This document shows, piece after piece, positions 1 through 5,769 of a stretch of DNA of 6,203 nucleotides. Numbering within the stretch: position 1 is the stretch's first letter; every line of letters begins with the position of its first letter. Position numbers and translations under genes: made by a program. Below the pieces are notes generated by a model, which did not search any database, was not told where the DNA came from, and saw only the letters and a list, made by a program, of their open reading frames with translations. Source of the stretch: Eubacterium sp. GTDB lineage: Bacteria; Bacillota; Clostridia; Oscillospirales; Acutalibacteraceae. The DNA is taken from assembly GCA_017543725.1 (NCBI GenBank), contig JAFYFO010000355.1, forward strand, positions 1 to 6,203. Direction: 5' to 3'.

Positions 1-1246
1 GAACAATTCCGATATTTCTTCTGACGGATTCCATCGTTAAATAGCGGATATCCTTGCCGTCGATAAGAATACTTCCGCCGTTTTCATCAAGTTTATAGAA
101 ATTGGGAATAAGATGGCAAATGGTTGTTTTGCCCCCTCCCGAAGGACCGACGAGGGCAATTTTTGTTCCCTTTGGAATTTTAAGGAAAATATGGTCAAGA
201 ACGCCCTTTTCATCGTTTTCGGTATAGGAAAAGCAAACATCCCTCAGTTCAATATCCCCCTCGGCAACTCCCATATCAACCGCGCCCGGGGCGTCTTCTT
301 CCTCGGGGATATCCATTATTTCAACAAATCTTTTGAAGCCCGTTGCGCCGTTTTGCCACTGCTCTGTGAAATTAACAAGGGTCTGAACAGGCTGAATAAA
401 GAGGTTAACCGAAACAATGAAAGTTGAATACTCGCCGAAATTTATTTTTCCGTCATACAAAAACAATCCGCCTGCAATAAGAATAATAACATTGAAAACA
501 TCCGTTACAAACGAAGTTGATGAAAAGAATTTGCCCATTGCGCTGTATGATTTTCTTGAGGCTTCAACAAACATTTTGTTTCCGACTTCAAATTTTTCAA
601 GTTCTTTATCGGCGTTTGTGTATGCCTTTGTTACGCGGACTCCGGTTATCGAACTTTCAAGAGATGCGTTGATAACGGCGTTGCTCTTTCTTCTCTCTGC
701 AAAAGCATTTCTCATTCTTTTTCTGTAGTGCGCCGAAACAATAACGAGAAAAGGCACGCAGGCGAAAATAATTAAGGTGAGCAAAATATTAATAGTGCAA
801 AGATAGATGAAACTCAGAACTATCATTATCGAACTTGTTAAAATGTTTTCGGGACCGTGGTGAGCAAGTTCAACAACTTCAAAGAGGTCGTTTGTCATCC
901 TTGTCATAATAGCGCCCGTTTCGTGGTCGTCAAAAAACGAAAAAGGCAGTTTTTCAAGGTGGGTGAACAGTTCGGTTCGCATCTGCTCCTGCATTCTTGT
1001 TCCAACCATATGCCCCTGGTACTGAACAAAATATCTGAGAAGCATCCTGAGAATATAAAGCAGAAGAACTCCGCCTCCCGCTATGATTATCGCCCTGTAT
1101 TCCTTATTCGGAATATAATCGTTGAGCATTTTGTTTGTTACAATCGGATAAACCATTCCGAGAATTGAGATTAAAACAGAAGCGCCCATATCAGCCGAAA
1201 AAAGCGCAAGATGGGGCTTATAATATGATAAAAACCTTTTAAGCAT
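1..1246 (-). CDS. ABC exporter half-transporter (membrane domain fused to ATPase), C-terminus cut by window edge
   Basis: This frame is open from an ATG at 1246 to the window edge, giving the first 415 residues of a protein that would normally be about 570-600 residues. Residues 1-320 are a type-1 ABC exporter membrane domain: hydrophobic stretches near 15-35, 55-72, 135-170 and 245-265, plus the family-typical 'LPFSFFDDHETGAIMTRMTND' region around 100-120. The ATPase domain begins near 330, with the A-loop tyrosine at Y341 (FSYTEND) and Walker A GPSGGGKTT at 367-375. Q-loop, signature and Walker B lie outside the window. Start choice: AGGAG at 1254-1258 lies 7 nt upstream, inside the preceding oxidoreductase gene, and the two genes overlap by 8 bases, so translation is probably coupled. 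By family it exports a drug, lipid or peptide as a homo- or heterodimer; the substrate cannot be read from the sequence. Confidence 0.93.
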   Translation of the reverse strand, partial: MLKRFLSYYKPHLALFSADMGASVLISILGMVYPIVTNKMLNDYIPNKEYRAIIIAGGGVLLLYILRMLLRYFVQYQGHMVGTRMQEQMRTELFTHLEKLPFSFFDDHETGAIMTRMTNDLFEVVELAHHGPENILTSSIMIVLSFIYLCTINILLTLIIFACVPFLVIVSAHYRKRMRNAFAERRKSNAVINASLESSITGVRVTKAYTNADKELEKFEVGNKMFVEASRKSYSAMGKFFSSTSFVTDVFNVIILIAGGLFLYDGKINFGEYSTFIVSVNLFIQPVQTLVNFTEQWQNGATGFKRFVEIMDIPEEEDAPGAVDMGVAEGDIELRDVCFSYTENDEKGVLDHIFLKIPKGTKIALVGPSGGGKTTICHLIPNFYKLDENGGSILIDGKDIRYLTMESVRRNIGIV

Positions 1247-2219
1247 TATTTTTCTCCTCGGGATAAACAACTCCCCATTCATTCCTGAGCCGCGTCATAA
1301 TTTCCATAACATCTTCGGTGTAATCAAGGCGCATATTGTTTTTTCCGCCTGAAACCGCCTCTTCCATATCCTCTATCTCATAGCAAAGAGGAGAAATATT
1401 TTCATCGCTTCTGATTTCAATCGGGTCTTTTCCGTTTATAAAAGTTATTTTTGCCTCAACGCAGCGATTATAGTTTTCAAATTCAACATAGCCGTTTTCA
1501 AAGGAAACAACCGCCTTTTTCGGAAGTTTTGCTTTCAGCGAAAGCAATGCAGACGCCATTTCGTTTTTGCTGTTTGATAAAATCAAAACCGCCTGCTCGT
1601 CAACTCCTGTCGGCGCAAGTTTAACGCTTGATTTAATATCATTTGCGTTTTCGCTGAGGAAAAATCTTATGAAAGAAAGCGCATAAACGCCGATATCAAG
1701 CATTGCTCCGCCTGCCAAATCGGGATTGAAAAAGCGGTTTTTCATATCGTACTGTTTATCGCTTCCGAGATTGACTTCAACGAGTTTTGTTTTTCCGAGA
1801 GTTTTATCTTCAATATATTTCAAAACGGTTTTATAAACGGGCATATGAAAAATCGTCATTGCTTCTGCGAGAATAACGCCGTTTTCTTCGCAAACCTTTT
1901 TTGCAAGAGCAAGTTCATGGGAATTCAGGGTTATCGCCTTTTCGCAAAGAATATGCTTGCCCGCCTGAGCCGCTTTAACTATGTATTCAATATGTCTGTT
2001 GTGGGGAGTTGCGATATAAACTATATCAACATTTTTATCTTCAAAAATCTCCTCCGCGCTGCCGCATACCTTTTTGATATTATATTTCAAAGCAAATTTT
2101 TCGGCGTTTTCGCGCGTTCTTGAATAAACGCAGTAAAAACTTCTTCCCTTTTGCTCAAACGCCTGCGCCATTTCATTTGCAATATGACCGCAGCCAATGC
2201 AAGCCCAATTACAGTTCAT
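1239..2219 (-). CDS. Gfo/Idh/MocA-family NAD(P)-dependent oxidoreductase
   Basis: This is a 326-aa oxidoreductase with an N-terminal Rossmann fold. Visible motifs, numbered from the chosen start, are the dinucleotide-binding GCGHIA at 9-14, ATPHNRH at 70-76, EKAITLN at 93-99 (the family's EKP motif with Ala for Pro; K94 is the conserved lysine), AEAMTIFHMP at 118-127, and LDIGVYAL at 174-181, where Y179 sits at the proposed catalytic tyrosine. The C-terminal half fits the substrate-binding alpha/beta domain and most resembles the dihydrodiol-dehydrogenase-like branch (GVDEQAVLIL...). Such enzymes oxidise or reduce sugars, inositols or related diols in the cytoplasm; the substrate is unknown here. 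An upstream in-frame ATG at 2243 was rejected because the perfect GGAGG at 2227-2231 serves the ATG at 2219 and the promoter places transcription start near 2244. It is the first gene of a unit with the downstream ABC exporter. Confidence 0.93.
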   Translation of the reverse strand: MNCNWACIGCGHIANEMAQAFEQKGRSFYCVYSRTRENAEKFALKYNIKKVCGSAEEIFEDKNVDIVYIATPHNRHIEYIVKAAQAGKHILCEKAITLNSHELALAKKVCEENGVILAEAMTIFHMPVYKTVLKYIEDKTLGKTKLVEVNLGSDKQYDMKNRFFNPDLAGGAMLDIGVYALSFIRFFLSENANDIKSSVKLAPTGVDEQAVLILSNSKNEMASALLSLKAKLPKKAVVSFENGYVEFENYNRCVEAKITFINGKDPIEIRSDENISPLCYEIEDMEEAVSGGKNNMRLDYTEDVMEIMTRLRNEWGVVYPEEKNNA

Positions 2220-2226
2220 AACAACA

Positions 2227-2231
2227 CCTCC
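2227..2231 (-). promoter_or_regulatory. Strong ribosome binding site that fixes the oxidoreductase start
   Basis: On the minus strand the sequence is GGAGG followed by 7 nt (TGTTGTT) and ATG at 2219. The longer in-frame start at 2243 would put this site inside the coding region, eight codons in, so the shorter protein is preferred. Confidence 0.9.
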
Positions 2232-2250
2232 GTTTTTAAACACATATATA

Positions 2251-2279
2251 ATTATAATTCATATAAACTCATTTTTCAA
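2251..2279 (-). promoter_or_regulatory. Housekeeping-sigma promoter of the oxidoreductase-ABC exporter unit
   Basis: On the minus strand there is a -35 TTGAAA (2274-2279), a 17-nt spacer and a perfect -10 TATAAT (2251-2256). Transcription would start near 2244, leaving a leader of roughly 25 nt before the ATG at 2219, with the GGAGG site inside it. Surroundings are very AT-rich, as is common upstream of Firmicute promoters. A leader this short leaves no room for a riboswitch, so any control is likely at the promoter; the 40-nt inverted repeat at 2303-2342, about 24 bp upstream of the -35, is a candidate operator. Confidence 0.85.
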
Positions 2280-2302
2280 TTAAAATAATCCCAAATCGTT
2301 TT

Positions 2303-2342
2303 ATTGGCACATACCGATTAAAACTAATCAATATGTGCCAAT
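2303..2342. repeat. 40-nt inverted repeat / hairpin upstream of the oxidoreductase promoter
   Basis: Two perfect 11-bp arms (ATTGGCACATA at 2303-2313 and its complement at 2332-2342) enclose a second perfect 5-bp stem (GATTA/TAATC, 2316-2320 with 2325-2329) around an AAAC loop, separated only by a CC/AA internal mismatch. On the minus strand, the direction of all neighbouring genes, the stem is followed by AAAACG and not by a U-tract, so it is a poor intrinsic terminator for the yhgE/pip operon. On the plus strand it is followed by TTTATTATT, which is U-rich, but no plus-strand gene precedes it. It could be an operator for the promoter at 2251-2279, a weak or degraded terminator, or a small repeat of its own. 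Confidence 0.7.
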
Positions 2343-2356
2343 TTATTATTAATATA

Positions 2357-2382
2357 ACCACTGAGCTCCCAGACGAACTCGG
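2357..2382 (+). repeat. Left terminal inverted repeat of the MITE-like element
   Basis: This 26-bp arm begins ACCACTGAGCTC and ends GAACTCGG. It is complementary to 2605-2630 with mismatches at arm positions 9, 13 and 26. TA precedes it at 2355-2356. Confidence 0.8.
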
Positions 2383-2428
2383 TTATAAACGGCGGATTTT
2401 CACAATCTCTGCGTTAAAATCATCCGCC

Positions 2429-2448
2429 ATACGGCAAGTATGCCGTAT
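2429..2448. repeat. Perfect 8-bp hairpin inside the MITE-like element
   Basis: The sequence ATACGGCA-AGTA-TGCCGTAT is a perfect 8-bp stem with a 4-nt loop. It sits at the tip of a larger nested dyad formed by 2392-2405 with 2452-2456 and 2470-2478. No T-run follows on either strand, so it does not look like a terminator. Confidence 0.7.
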
Positions 2449-2604
2449 AATTTGTGCCTTGACCTTGCAAAAATCCGCTCGTTTCTAACTGCTTCGCACC
2501 TAAAATGCTTGGAGTTAAGATGAAATTTGGATTTTGAGGTCGCAGCTTTACTCGCGTAATGCAAGAACGAAAAATTCGAATTTCGCTTAAATACTGCATT
2601 TTAG

Positions 2605-2630
2605 GCGAGTTCGTCTGAGAGTTCAGTGGT
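2605..2630 (-). repeat. Right terminal inverted repeat of the MITE-like element
   Basis: Read on the minus strand this arm begins ACCACTGAACTC and ends GAACTCGC, matching the left arm at 23 of 26 positions. TA follows it at 2631-2632, and the yhgE/pip stop codon lies at 2639-2641. Confidence 0.8.
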
Positions 2631-2638
2631 TAAGGTAA

Positions 2639-4777
2639 TCAGAATAAATCTGTTTTTTCAACCTGTTTTTCAAAGAAGCGTATCGGCTCTTTAACCATAA
2701 TCTTAACGCCAAGACCGATAACCAGAGCGATAAGAAGATACGCCGAAAGTTTGAGCAAATCAATCCAGTAATCGTTTGAATATGTTCCGCAAATACATTC
2801 CCTCATTGCGTTAACAACAAATGTGAACGGAAGATAGGGATGAATTGCTCTGAAGAAAGCGGGGCAAACATCTATCGGGAAAGTTCCGCCCGAGCCGCCA
2901 ATCTGAACAACCAGAAGAATTATTCCGACTGACTTTCCTATATCGCCGAAGGTGTAGGTCAGCGAATATATCAGTATTGAGAAAACAAAGGCGGCGAAGA
3001 CTCCCGACAGCAGGAAGAGCAGCGGATGATAGCACTGTATTTTAAAGAAATACAAATCTCCGAGGCATATGATAAGCGCCTGAGTTACCGCAAACAAAAC
3101 GAAGGTTAACATTCTTCCGAAATATTCCTGATGCGGCATTAGTTTTTCGCTGATTTCCTTTCTTTTCTTAACCGATGTTTTAACAACCGCTATTAGAATC
3201 ATTGAGCCAACCCAGATTGCAAGAGTTGAGTAGAAAGGCGCCATTGCAGAGCCGTAGTTTTCAATTCCGTAAACCTTATCCGTTTCAACAATAACCGGGC
3301 AGGCAATGAAATCGCCCATCTTTTCGGAATTGGTGCTCGCCATATTCTTAATCGTGTTGAAAAGTTCGTTTTCGCCCAAGCCGTCTATTTTGGCAGCAAG
3401 CGAGCCGAGTTCTTTTTTGATATTATTGAGCAAGCCGTTGATAGCGCCGATAAGGTCCGAGGAGCCGTTTGCAATGCTTTCAAGGGTTTGAGCGGCTGAT
3501 TTGAGTTTCGGCATATCGCCGCTGAGGTCGTTGATAAGGTCGCCCGTTACGCCGAGCGCCTCGATAAGCGCGGCAAGATTTCTGTTGATAACCGGCTTTA
3601 TTTCCTTCTTATATTTCGACTGAATTCCGATAGCGCCGCTCAGGATTTTATCAATTTCCGCATTGATTTTATTAACATCGCTTTTAGCGGGTATGCCTTC
3701 AATCTTTGTTATAATCGAATCGGCTTTTTCGGCGGCTGAAATAACTTTTTTAATATCTTCAACAGCGCTGTCTATCGCCGAAAGTTTAACGGGCAGAAAA
3801 TCCTGGACATTTTCCAGAGTGCTTTCAACTGTTTCAAGAAGCGTTTTGTATTCAAGAATTTTGGACTGCGCTTCAACAAGTTTTTCCTCTGCGTCTTTCA
3901 CGGTTTTGCTGTTTTTTGCGCTTTCAATAAGTTTTTCAGCCTCATCAACATCATCTGAAATCAAAACAAGCGAATCATCAACCGAAGAAGTTATGCTGTT
4001 CATGCTTTTTTCAAGCAGTTCGGTTAAATCCTTTCCGCTGTTTACAAGTTCTTTTGAAGAAGCGGAAATCTTTTCAACTTTATCTTTATCAATAATTTCG
4101 CCGAGGCTTTTGGAAGCGCTTATAACATCATCAAATCCGTCAACGGTTTTCTGAATACTGTCGATTGAAGCGCTTGCACTCCTGAGTTTTGAGGAAAGAC
4201 CGCTGAGACTGTCCATAGCGCCTTTTTCGGTTGCGTCGGCAACGAAATCCATAAGCGACGCAACAACATTTATAACGGTTGTAACAAAGGATTCGTTAAC
4301 CTCCTGCTGTATGGTCTGAACAACCTTATCCGTTATCTTTGTTGCAATGGCATTTTTCTTTTCATTTGCATAATATGTTATTTTCGGCTGTTTGAAATCA
4401 TCGCTTACAATACTTGTCAGCGATTTTGAAAAGCCTTTGGGAATTTCAATTCCGGCATAGTATTCGCCCGCTTCAATGCCTTTGAGCGCCCTTTCCTTGC
4501 TGACAAACTGCCAGTCAATAAGGTCGTTTGCCGAAAGATTTGATTTAATCTCCGAGCCAACATCGATATCTATATTCTTAAAGGTGTAGCCCTCGTCTTC
4601 GATAACAACGGCAACCTGCATATTTCCCGTTGAGCCGTACGGGTCCCAGTTTGCATAAATATTGAACCACGCATAGAGCGACGGTATAACTGCGATTCCT
4701 ACTGCAAGAATTATCGCCATTGAATTTGTGAAAATCTTCTTTAAATCGCGTTTGAAAATCTTAAATGTGTTTTTCAT
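2639..4777 (-). CDS. YhgE/Pip-family ABC-2-type membrane protein
   Basis: This 712-aa protein has the YhgE/Pip family layout. One N-terminal membrane helix (about 20-41) is followed by the family signature WFNIYANWDPYGSTGNM (37-53). A large extracytoplasmic region of about 470 residues, Ser/Lys/Glu/Leu-rich and coiled-coil-like from roughly 185 to 480, leads to five C-terminal helices near 514-534, 553-576, 585-609, 613-630 and 674-695. The conserved QIGGSGGTFPID (625-636) and LPFTFVVNAMRE (649-660) are present. Known relatives are Lactococcus Pip (phage infection protein), Bacillus YhgE and, more distantly, the EsaA component of type VII secretion; the biochemical role of most is unknown, and no ATPase is encoded beside it here. 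The start is supported by AGGAG at 4786-4790 with 8-nt spacing, and its ATG overlaps the upstream stop as ATGA. Six bases after the stop begins the MITE-like element. Confidence 0.93.
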   Translation of the reverse strand: MKNTFKIFKRDLKKIFTNSMAIILAVGIAVIPSLYAWFNIYANWDPYGSTGNMQVAVVIEDEGYTFKNIDIDVGSEIKSNLSANDLIDWQFVSKERALKGIEAGEYYAGIEIPKGFSKSLTSIVSDDFKQPKITYYANEKKNAIATKITDKVVQTIQQEVNESFVTTVINVVASLMDFVADATEKGAMDSLSGLSSKLRSASASIDSIQKTVDGFDDVISASKSLGEIIDKDKVEKISASSKELVNSGKDLTELLEKSMNSITSSVDDSLVLISDDVDEAEKLIESAKNSKTVKDAEEKLVEAQSKILEYKTLLETVESTLENVQDFLPVKLSAIDSAVEDIKKVISAAEKADSIITKIEGIPAKSDVNKINAEIDKILSGAIGIQSKYKKEIKPVINRNLAALIEALGVTGDLINDLSGDMPKLKSAAQTLESIANGSSDLIGAINGLLNNIKKELGSLAAKIDGLGENELFNTIKNMASTNSEKMGDFIACPVIVETDKVYGIENYGSAMAPFYSTLAIWVGSMILIAVVKTSVKKRKEISEKLMPHQEYFGRMLTFVLFAVTQALIICLGDLYFFKIQCYHPLLFLLSGVFAAFVFSILIYSLTYTFGDIGKSVGIILLVVQIGGSGGTFPIDVCPAFFRAIHPYLPFTFVVNAMRECICGTYSNDYWIDLLKLSAYLLIALVIGLGVKIMVKEPIRFFEKQVEKTDLF

Positions 4778-5172
4778 TCCTCTGTCTCCTCTTCTTCATC
4801 GTTTTCTTCAAGAAAAATATCATATTCGCCGAATTCAATCTGTTCATCATTGAGCAAATATGGTATCACCTTGTTTTCAACAAGATATTTGCAGTAATCA
4901 GCAATAACGAAAACCGCAACATCAAGGAAGATTAAGAGAATCCACTTTGTTAAAAACTGAAGTTCGCTTGAAGTTCTTGAACTGACTATAACGCCGATTA
5001 TCGTATATAACAAAAAAATAACAGCCGCAACGATTTTTGAAATCTTCAATATCTTGCGTCCCCGTCTGAAATGAAAAAATATTTTATCGCGCAAAAAGCA
5101 ATATTTAATCGCCATTTTTTCCTGAGAAGAACTGTCCTCTCCGATAGTTTCCTTTTTATCTGAATCTTTCAT
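4774..5172 (-). CDS. Hypothetical two-helix membrane protein with acidic tail
   Basis: I do not recognise a family for this 132-aa protein. Residues 1-20 are polar (Lys/Asp/Ser/Glu), 34-44 are strongly basic (HFRRGRKILK), and two hydrophobic segments follow at about 47-64 and 74-94. The tail from about 109 on is acidic, ending EENDEEEETEE. The basic patch just before the first helix suggests that both ends face the cytoplasm. The start has an AGAGG site at 5181-5185 with 8-nt spacing; that site overlaps the stop codon (5184-5186) of the restored DUF3990 frame. The stop shares ATGA with the yhgE/pip start, and the ribosome site of yhgE/pip is encoded within the acidic-tail codons, so the two proteins are likely made together and may act together at the membrane. 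That partnership is inference from gene layout. Confidence 0.85.
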   Translation of the reverse strand: MKDSDKKETIGEDSSSQEKMAIKYCFLRDKIFFHFRRGRKILKISKIVAAVIFLLYTIIGVIVSSRTSSELQFLTKWILLIFLDVAVFVIADYCKYLVENKVIPYLLNDEQIEFGEYDIFLEENDEEEETEE

Positions 5173-5183
5173 AGTTTAAACCT

Positions 5184-5353
5184 CTAACTGAGTATTTCAT
5201 TTATTTCATCATAATTTTTCAGTTTTCTGATTGCGCTTTCAAAGGCTTCCCTGAACTCGCGGGATTCTTTTGCGAGATTCTTTTTTGAATTTAACAACTC
5301 TTGTTCGTCAAGAATTTCGCATTTTTCCCATTTGAGATTTCGCGCCGCCTTTC
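5184..5353 (-). pseudogene. Out-of-frame C-terminal part of the DUF3990 gene
   Basis: In the -1 frame relative to the DUF3990 reading frame, 55 codons run open from about 5350 to a TAG at 5184-5186. They encode KAARNLKWEKCEILDEQELL, then a Lys/Glu-rich helical tail ending NEILS. Adding a single A to the AAA at 5350-5352 (GAAAGG to GAAAAGG) joins this to the upstream part and gives a 190-aa protein, with E135 followed directly by KAARNL. Codon choice and composition match the upstream part better than the in-frame tail does. With this tail restored, only 11 bases separate the gene from the next start at 5172, in keeping with the spacing elsewhere in the operon. Confidence 0.75.
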
Positions 5354-5755
5354 ACTCTTAACATTTATCTGGCAAAACTGCTTTCCCGTTTTGAGAAGTT
5401 CAAGCGCGTCTTCATCGGATATAAGACCGCTGAAAATAATGCCGTATGTGTCAAACAGAGTGTCGTTTGCAATCGGACCGATAACAACATCCGCCCCTTT
5501 AAACAAATCACTGTTTCCGGAGCGGTTGTTTGCAATATATTCAAACCATTCTTTGTTTCTTTCAAGGCGTTTAACGCTGAGACCCGTTAAATCAAGGGAA
5601 TAGAAATTAACGCAATTTTTTCTTTCATTTGCCCATTTCTTTGCGAATTCAAGACTGTCCGAAAGATAAAAACCGCCGCCGAAATCAGCGTTTTTTCTGC
5701 CGAAATTTATATCGGGATTTCTCAGTTCAAGCGCGCTTGCGTGGTATAATTTCAT
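5291..5755 (-). CDS. DUF3990-family protein, 3' end frameshifted
   Basis: Residues 1-135 match what I know of DUF3990: LYHAS at 3-7 (usually LYHGS), KNADFGGGFYLS at 21-32, a WANER helix near 41-45, DVVIGPIAND at 89-98 and Y104. The LYHGS and GFYLT-type motifs resemble the His and Tyr positions of ADP-ribosyltransferase folds, but activity is unproven. After E135 the frame reads an unlikely Arg/Lys/Asn-rich tail (RRREISNGKN...) to a stop at 5291. The next frame instead continues as KAARNLKWEKCEIL, the expected family C-terminus (see 5184-5353). I prefer the ATG at 5755, which starts directly at MKLYH and has AGGG 7 nt upstream, over 5779, which overlaps the dtxR-like gene and lacks a ribosome site. 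It lies 14 bases after the regulator's stop. It is either a recently broken gene or a one-base sequencing error. Confidence 0.8.
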   Translation of the reverse strand: MKLYHASALELRNPDINFGRKNADFGGGFYLSDSLEFAKKWANERKNCVNFYSLDLTGLSVKRLERNKEWFEYIANNRSGNSDLFKGADVVIGPIANDTLFDTYGIIFSGLISDEDALELLKTGKQFCQINVKSERRREISNGKNAKFLTNKSC

Positions 5756-5769
5756 AGTAATGCCCTGCT

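Larger units (their letters stand above)
2357..2630. mobile_element. MITE-like non-autonomous element with 26-bp terminal inverted repeats and TA flanks
   Basis: A 274-bp segment is bounded by imperfect terminal inverted repeats (2357-2382 and 2605-2630; 23 of 26 positions match, beginning ACCACTGA) and flanked on each side by TA (2355-2356 and 2631-2632). A TA duplication is the target-site signature of the Tc1/mariner-IS630 group, so a transposase of that type elsewhere in the genome may mobilise it. It contains no transposase gene. The interior is highly structured: 9-bp arms at 2392-2400 and 2470-2478, 5-bp arms at 2401-2405 and 2452-2456, an 8-bp tetraloop hairpin at 2429-2448, and 10-bp arms at 2499-2508 and 2596-2605. 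It begins six bases after the yhgE/pip stop codon, so it would be transcribed as that operon's 3' tail. Together with the hairpin and promoter it accounts for the whole 2220-2638 gene-free stretch. Confidence 0.8.

Noticed and set aside
113..1168. Several roughly 100-codon plus-strand open frames opposite the ABC exporter.
   Set aside because: The minus strand there encodes a continuous, motif-bearing ABC exporter; the plus-strand frames carry no motifs and are antisense shadows.
2220..2243. Longer oxidoreductase start at 2243 (adds MFKNGGVV).
   Set aside because: The perfect GGAGG at 2227-2231 would lie inside the coding region, and 2243 coincides with the predicted transcription start, leaving no leader or ribosome site.
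2304..2342. Sigma-54 (-24/-12) promoter suggested by TTGGCAC on either strand.
   Set aside because: The required -12 TTGC element is missing at the right spacing on both strands (GATT is found there), and the motif is explained by the inverted repeat.
2352..2375. tRNA-like stretch on the minus strand (GGGAGCTCAGTGGTTA resembles a tRNA D-arm).
   Set aside because: No anticodon or T-arm follows at the right spacing and the segment is the terminal repeat of the MITE; the resemblance is taken as chance.
3663..4154. Plus-strand 163-codon open frame opposite the yhgE/pip coiled-coil region.
   Set aside because: It is Ser/Leu-rich antisense shadow of the clear YhgE/Pip coding frame, with no ribosome site or recognisable motif.
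5344..5358. Programmed -1 ribosomal frameshifting as explanation of the split DUF3990 gene.
   Set aside because: The codons at the junction (AGT GAA AGG CGG) do not form a recognised slippery heptamer, and slipped pairing would be poor; a one-base deletion or sequencing error is simpler.
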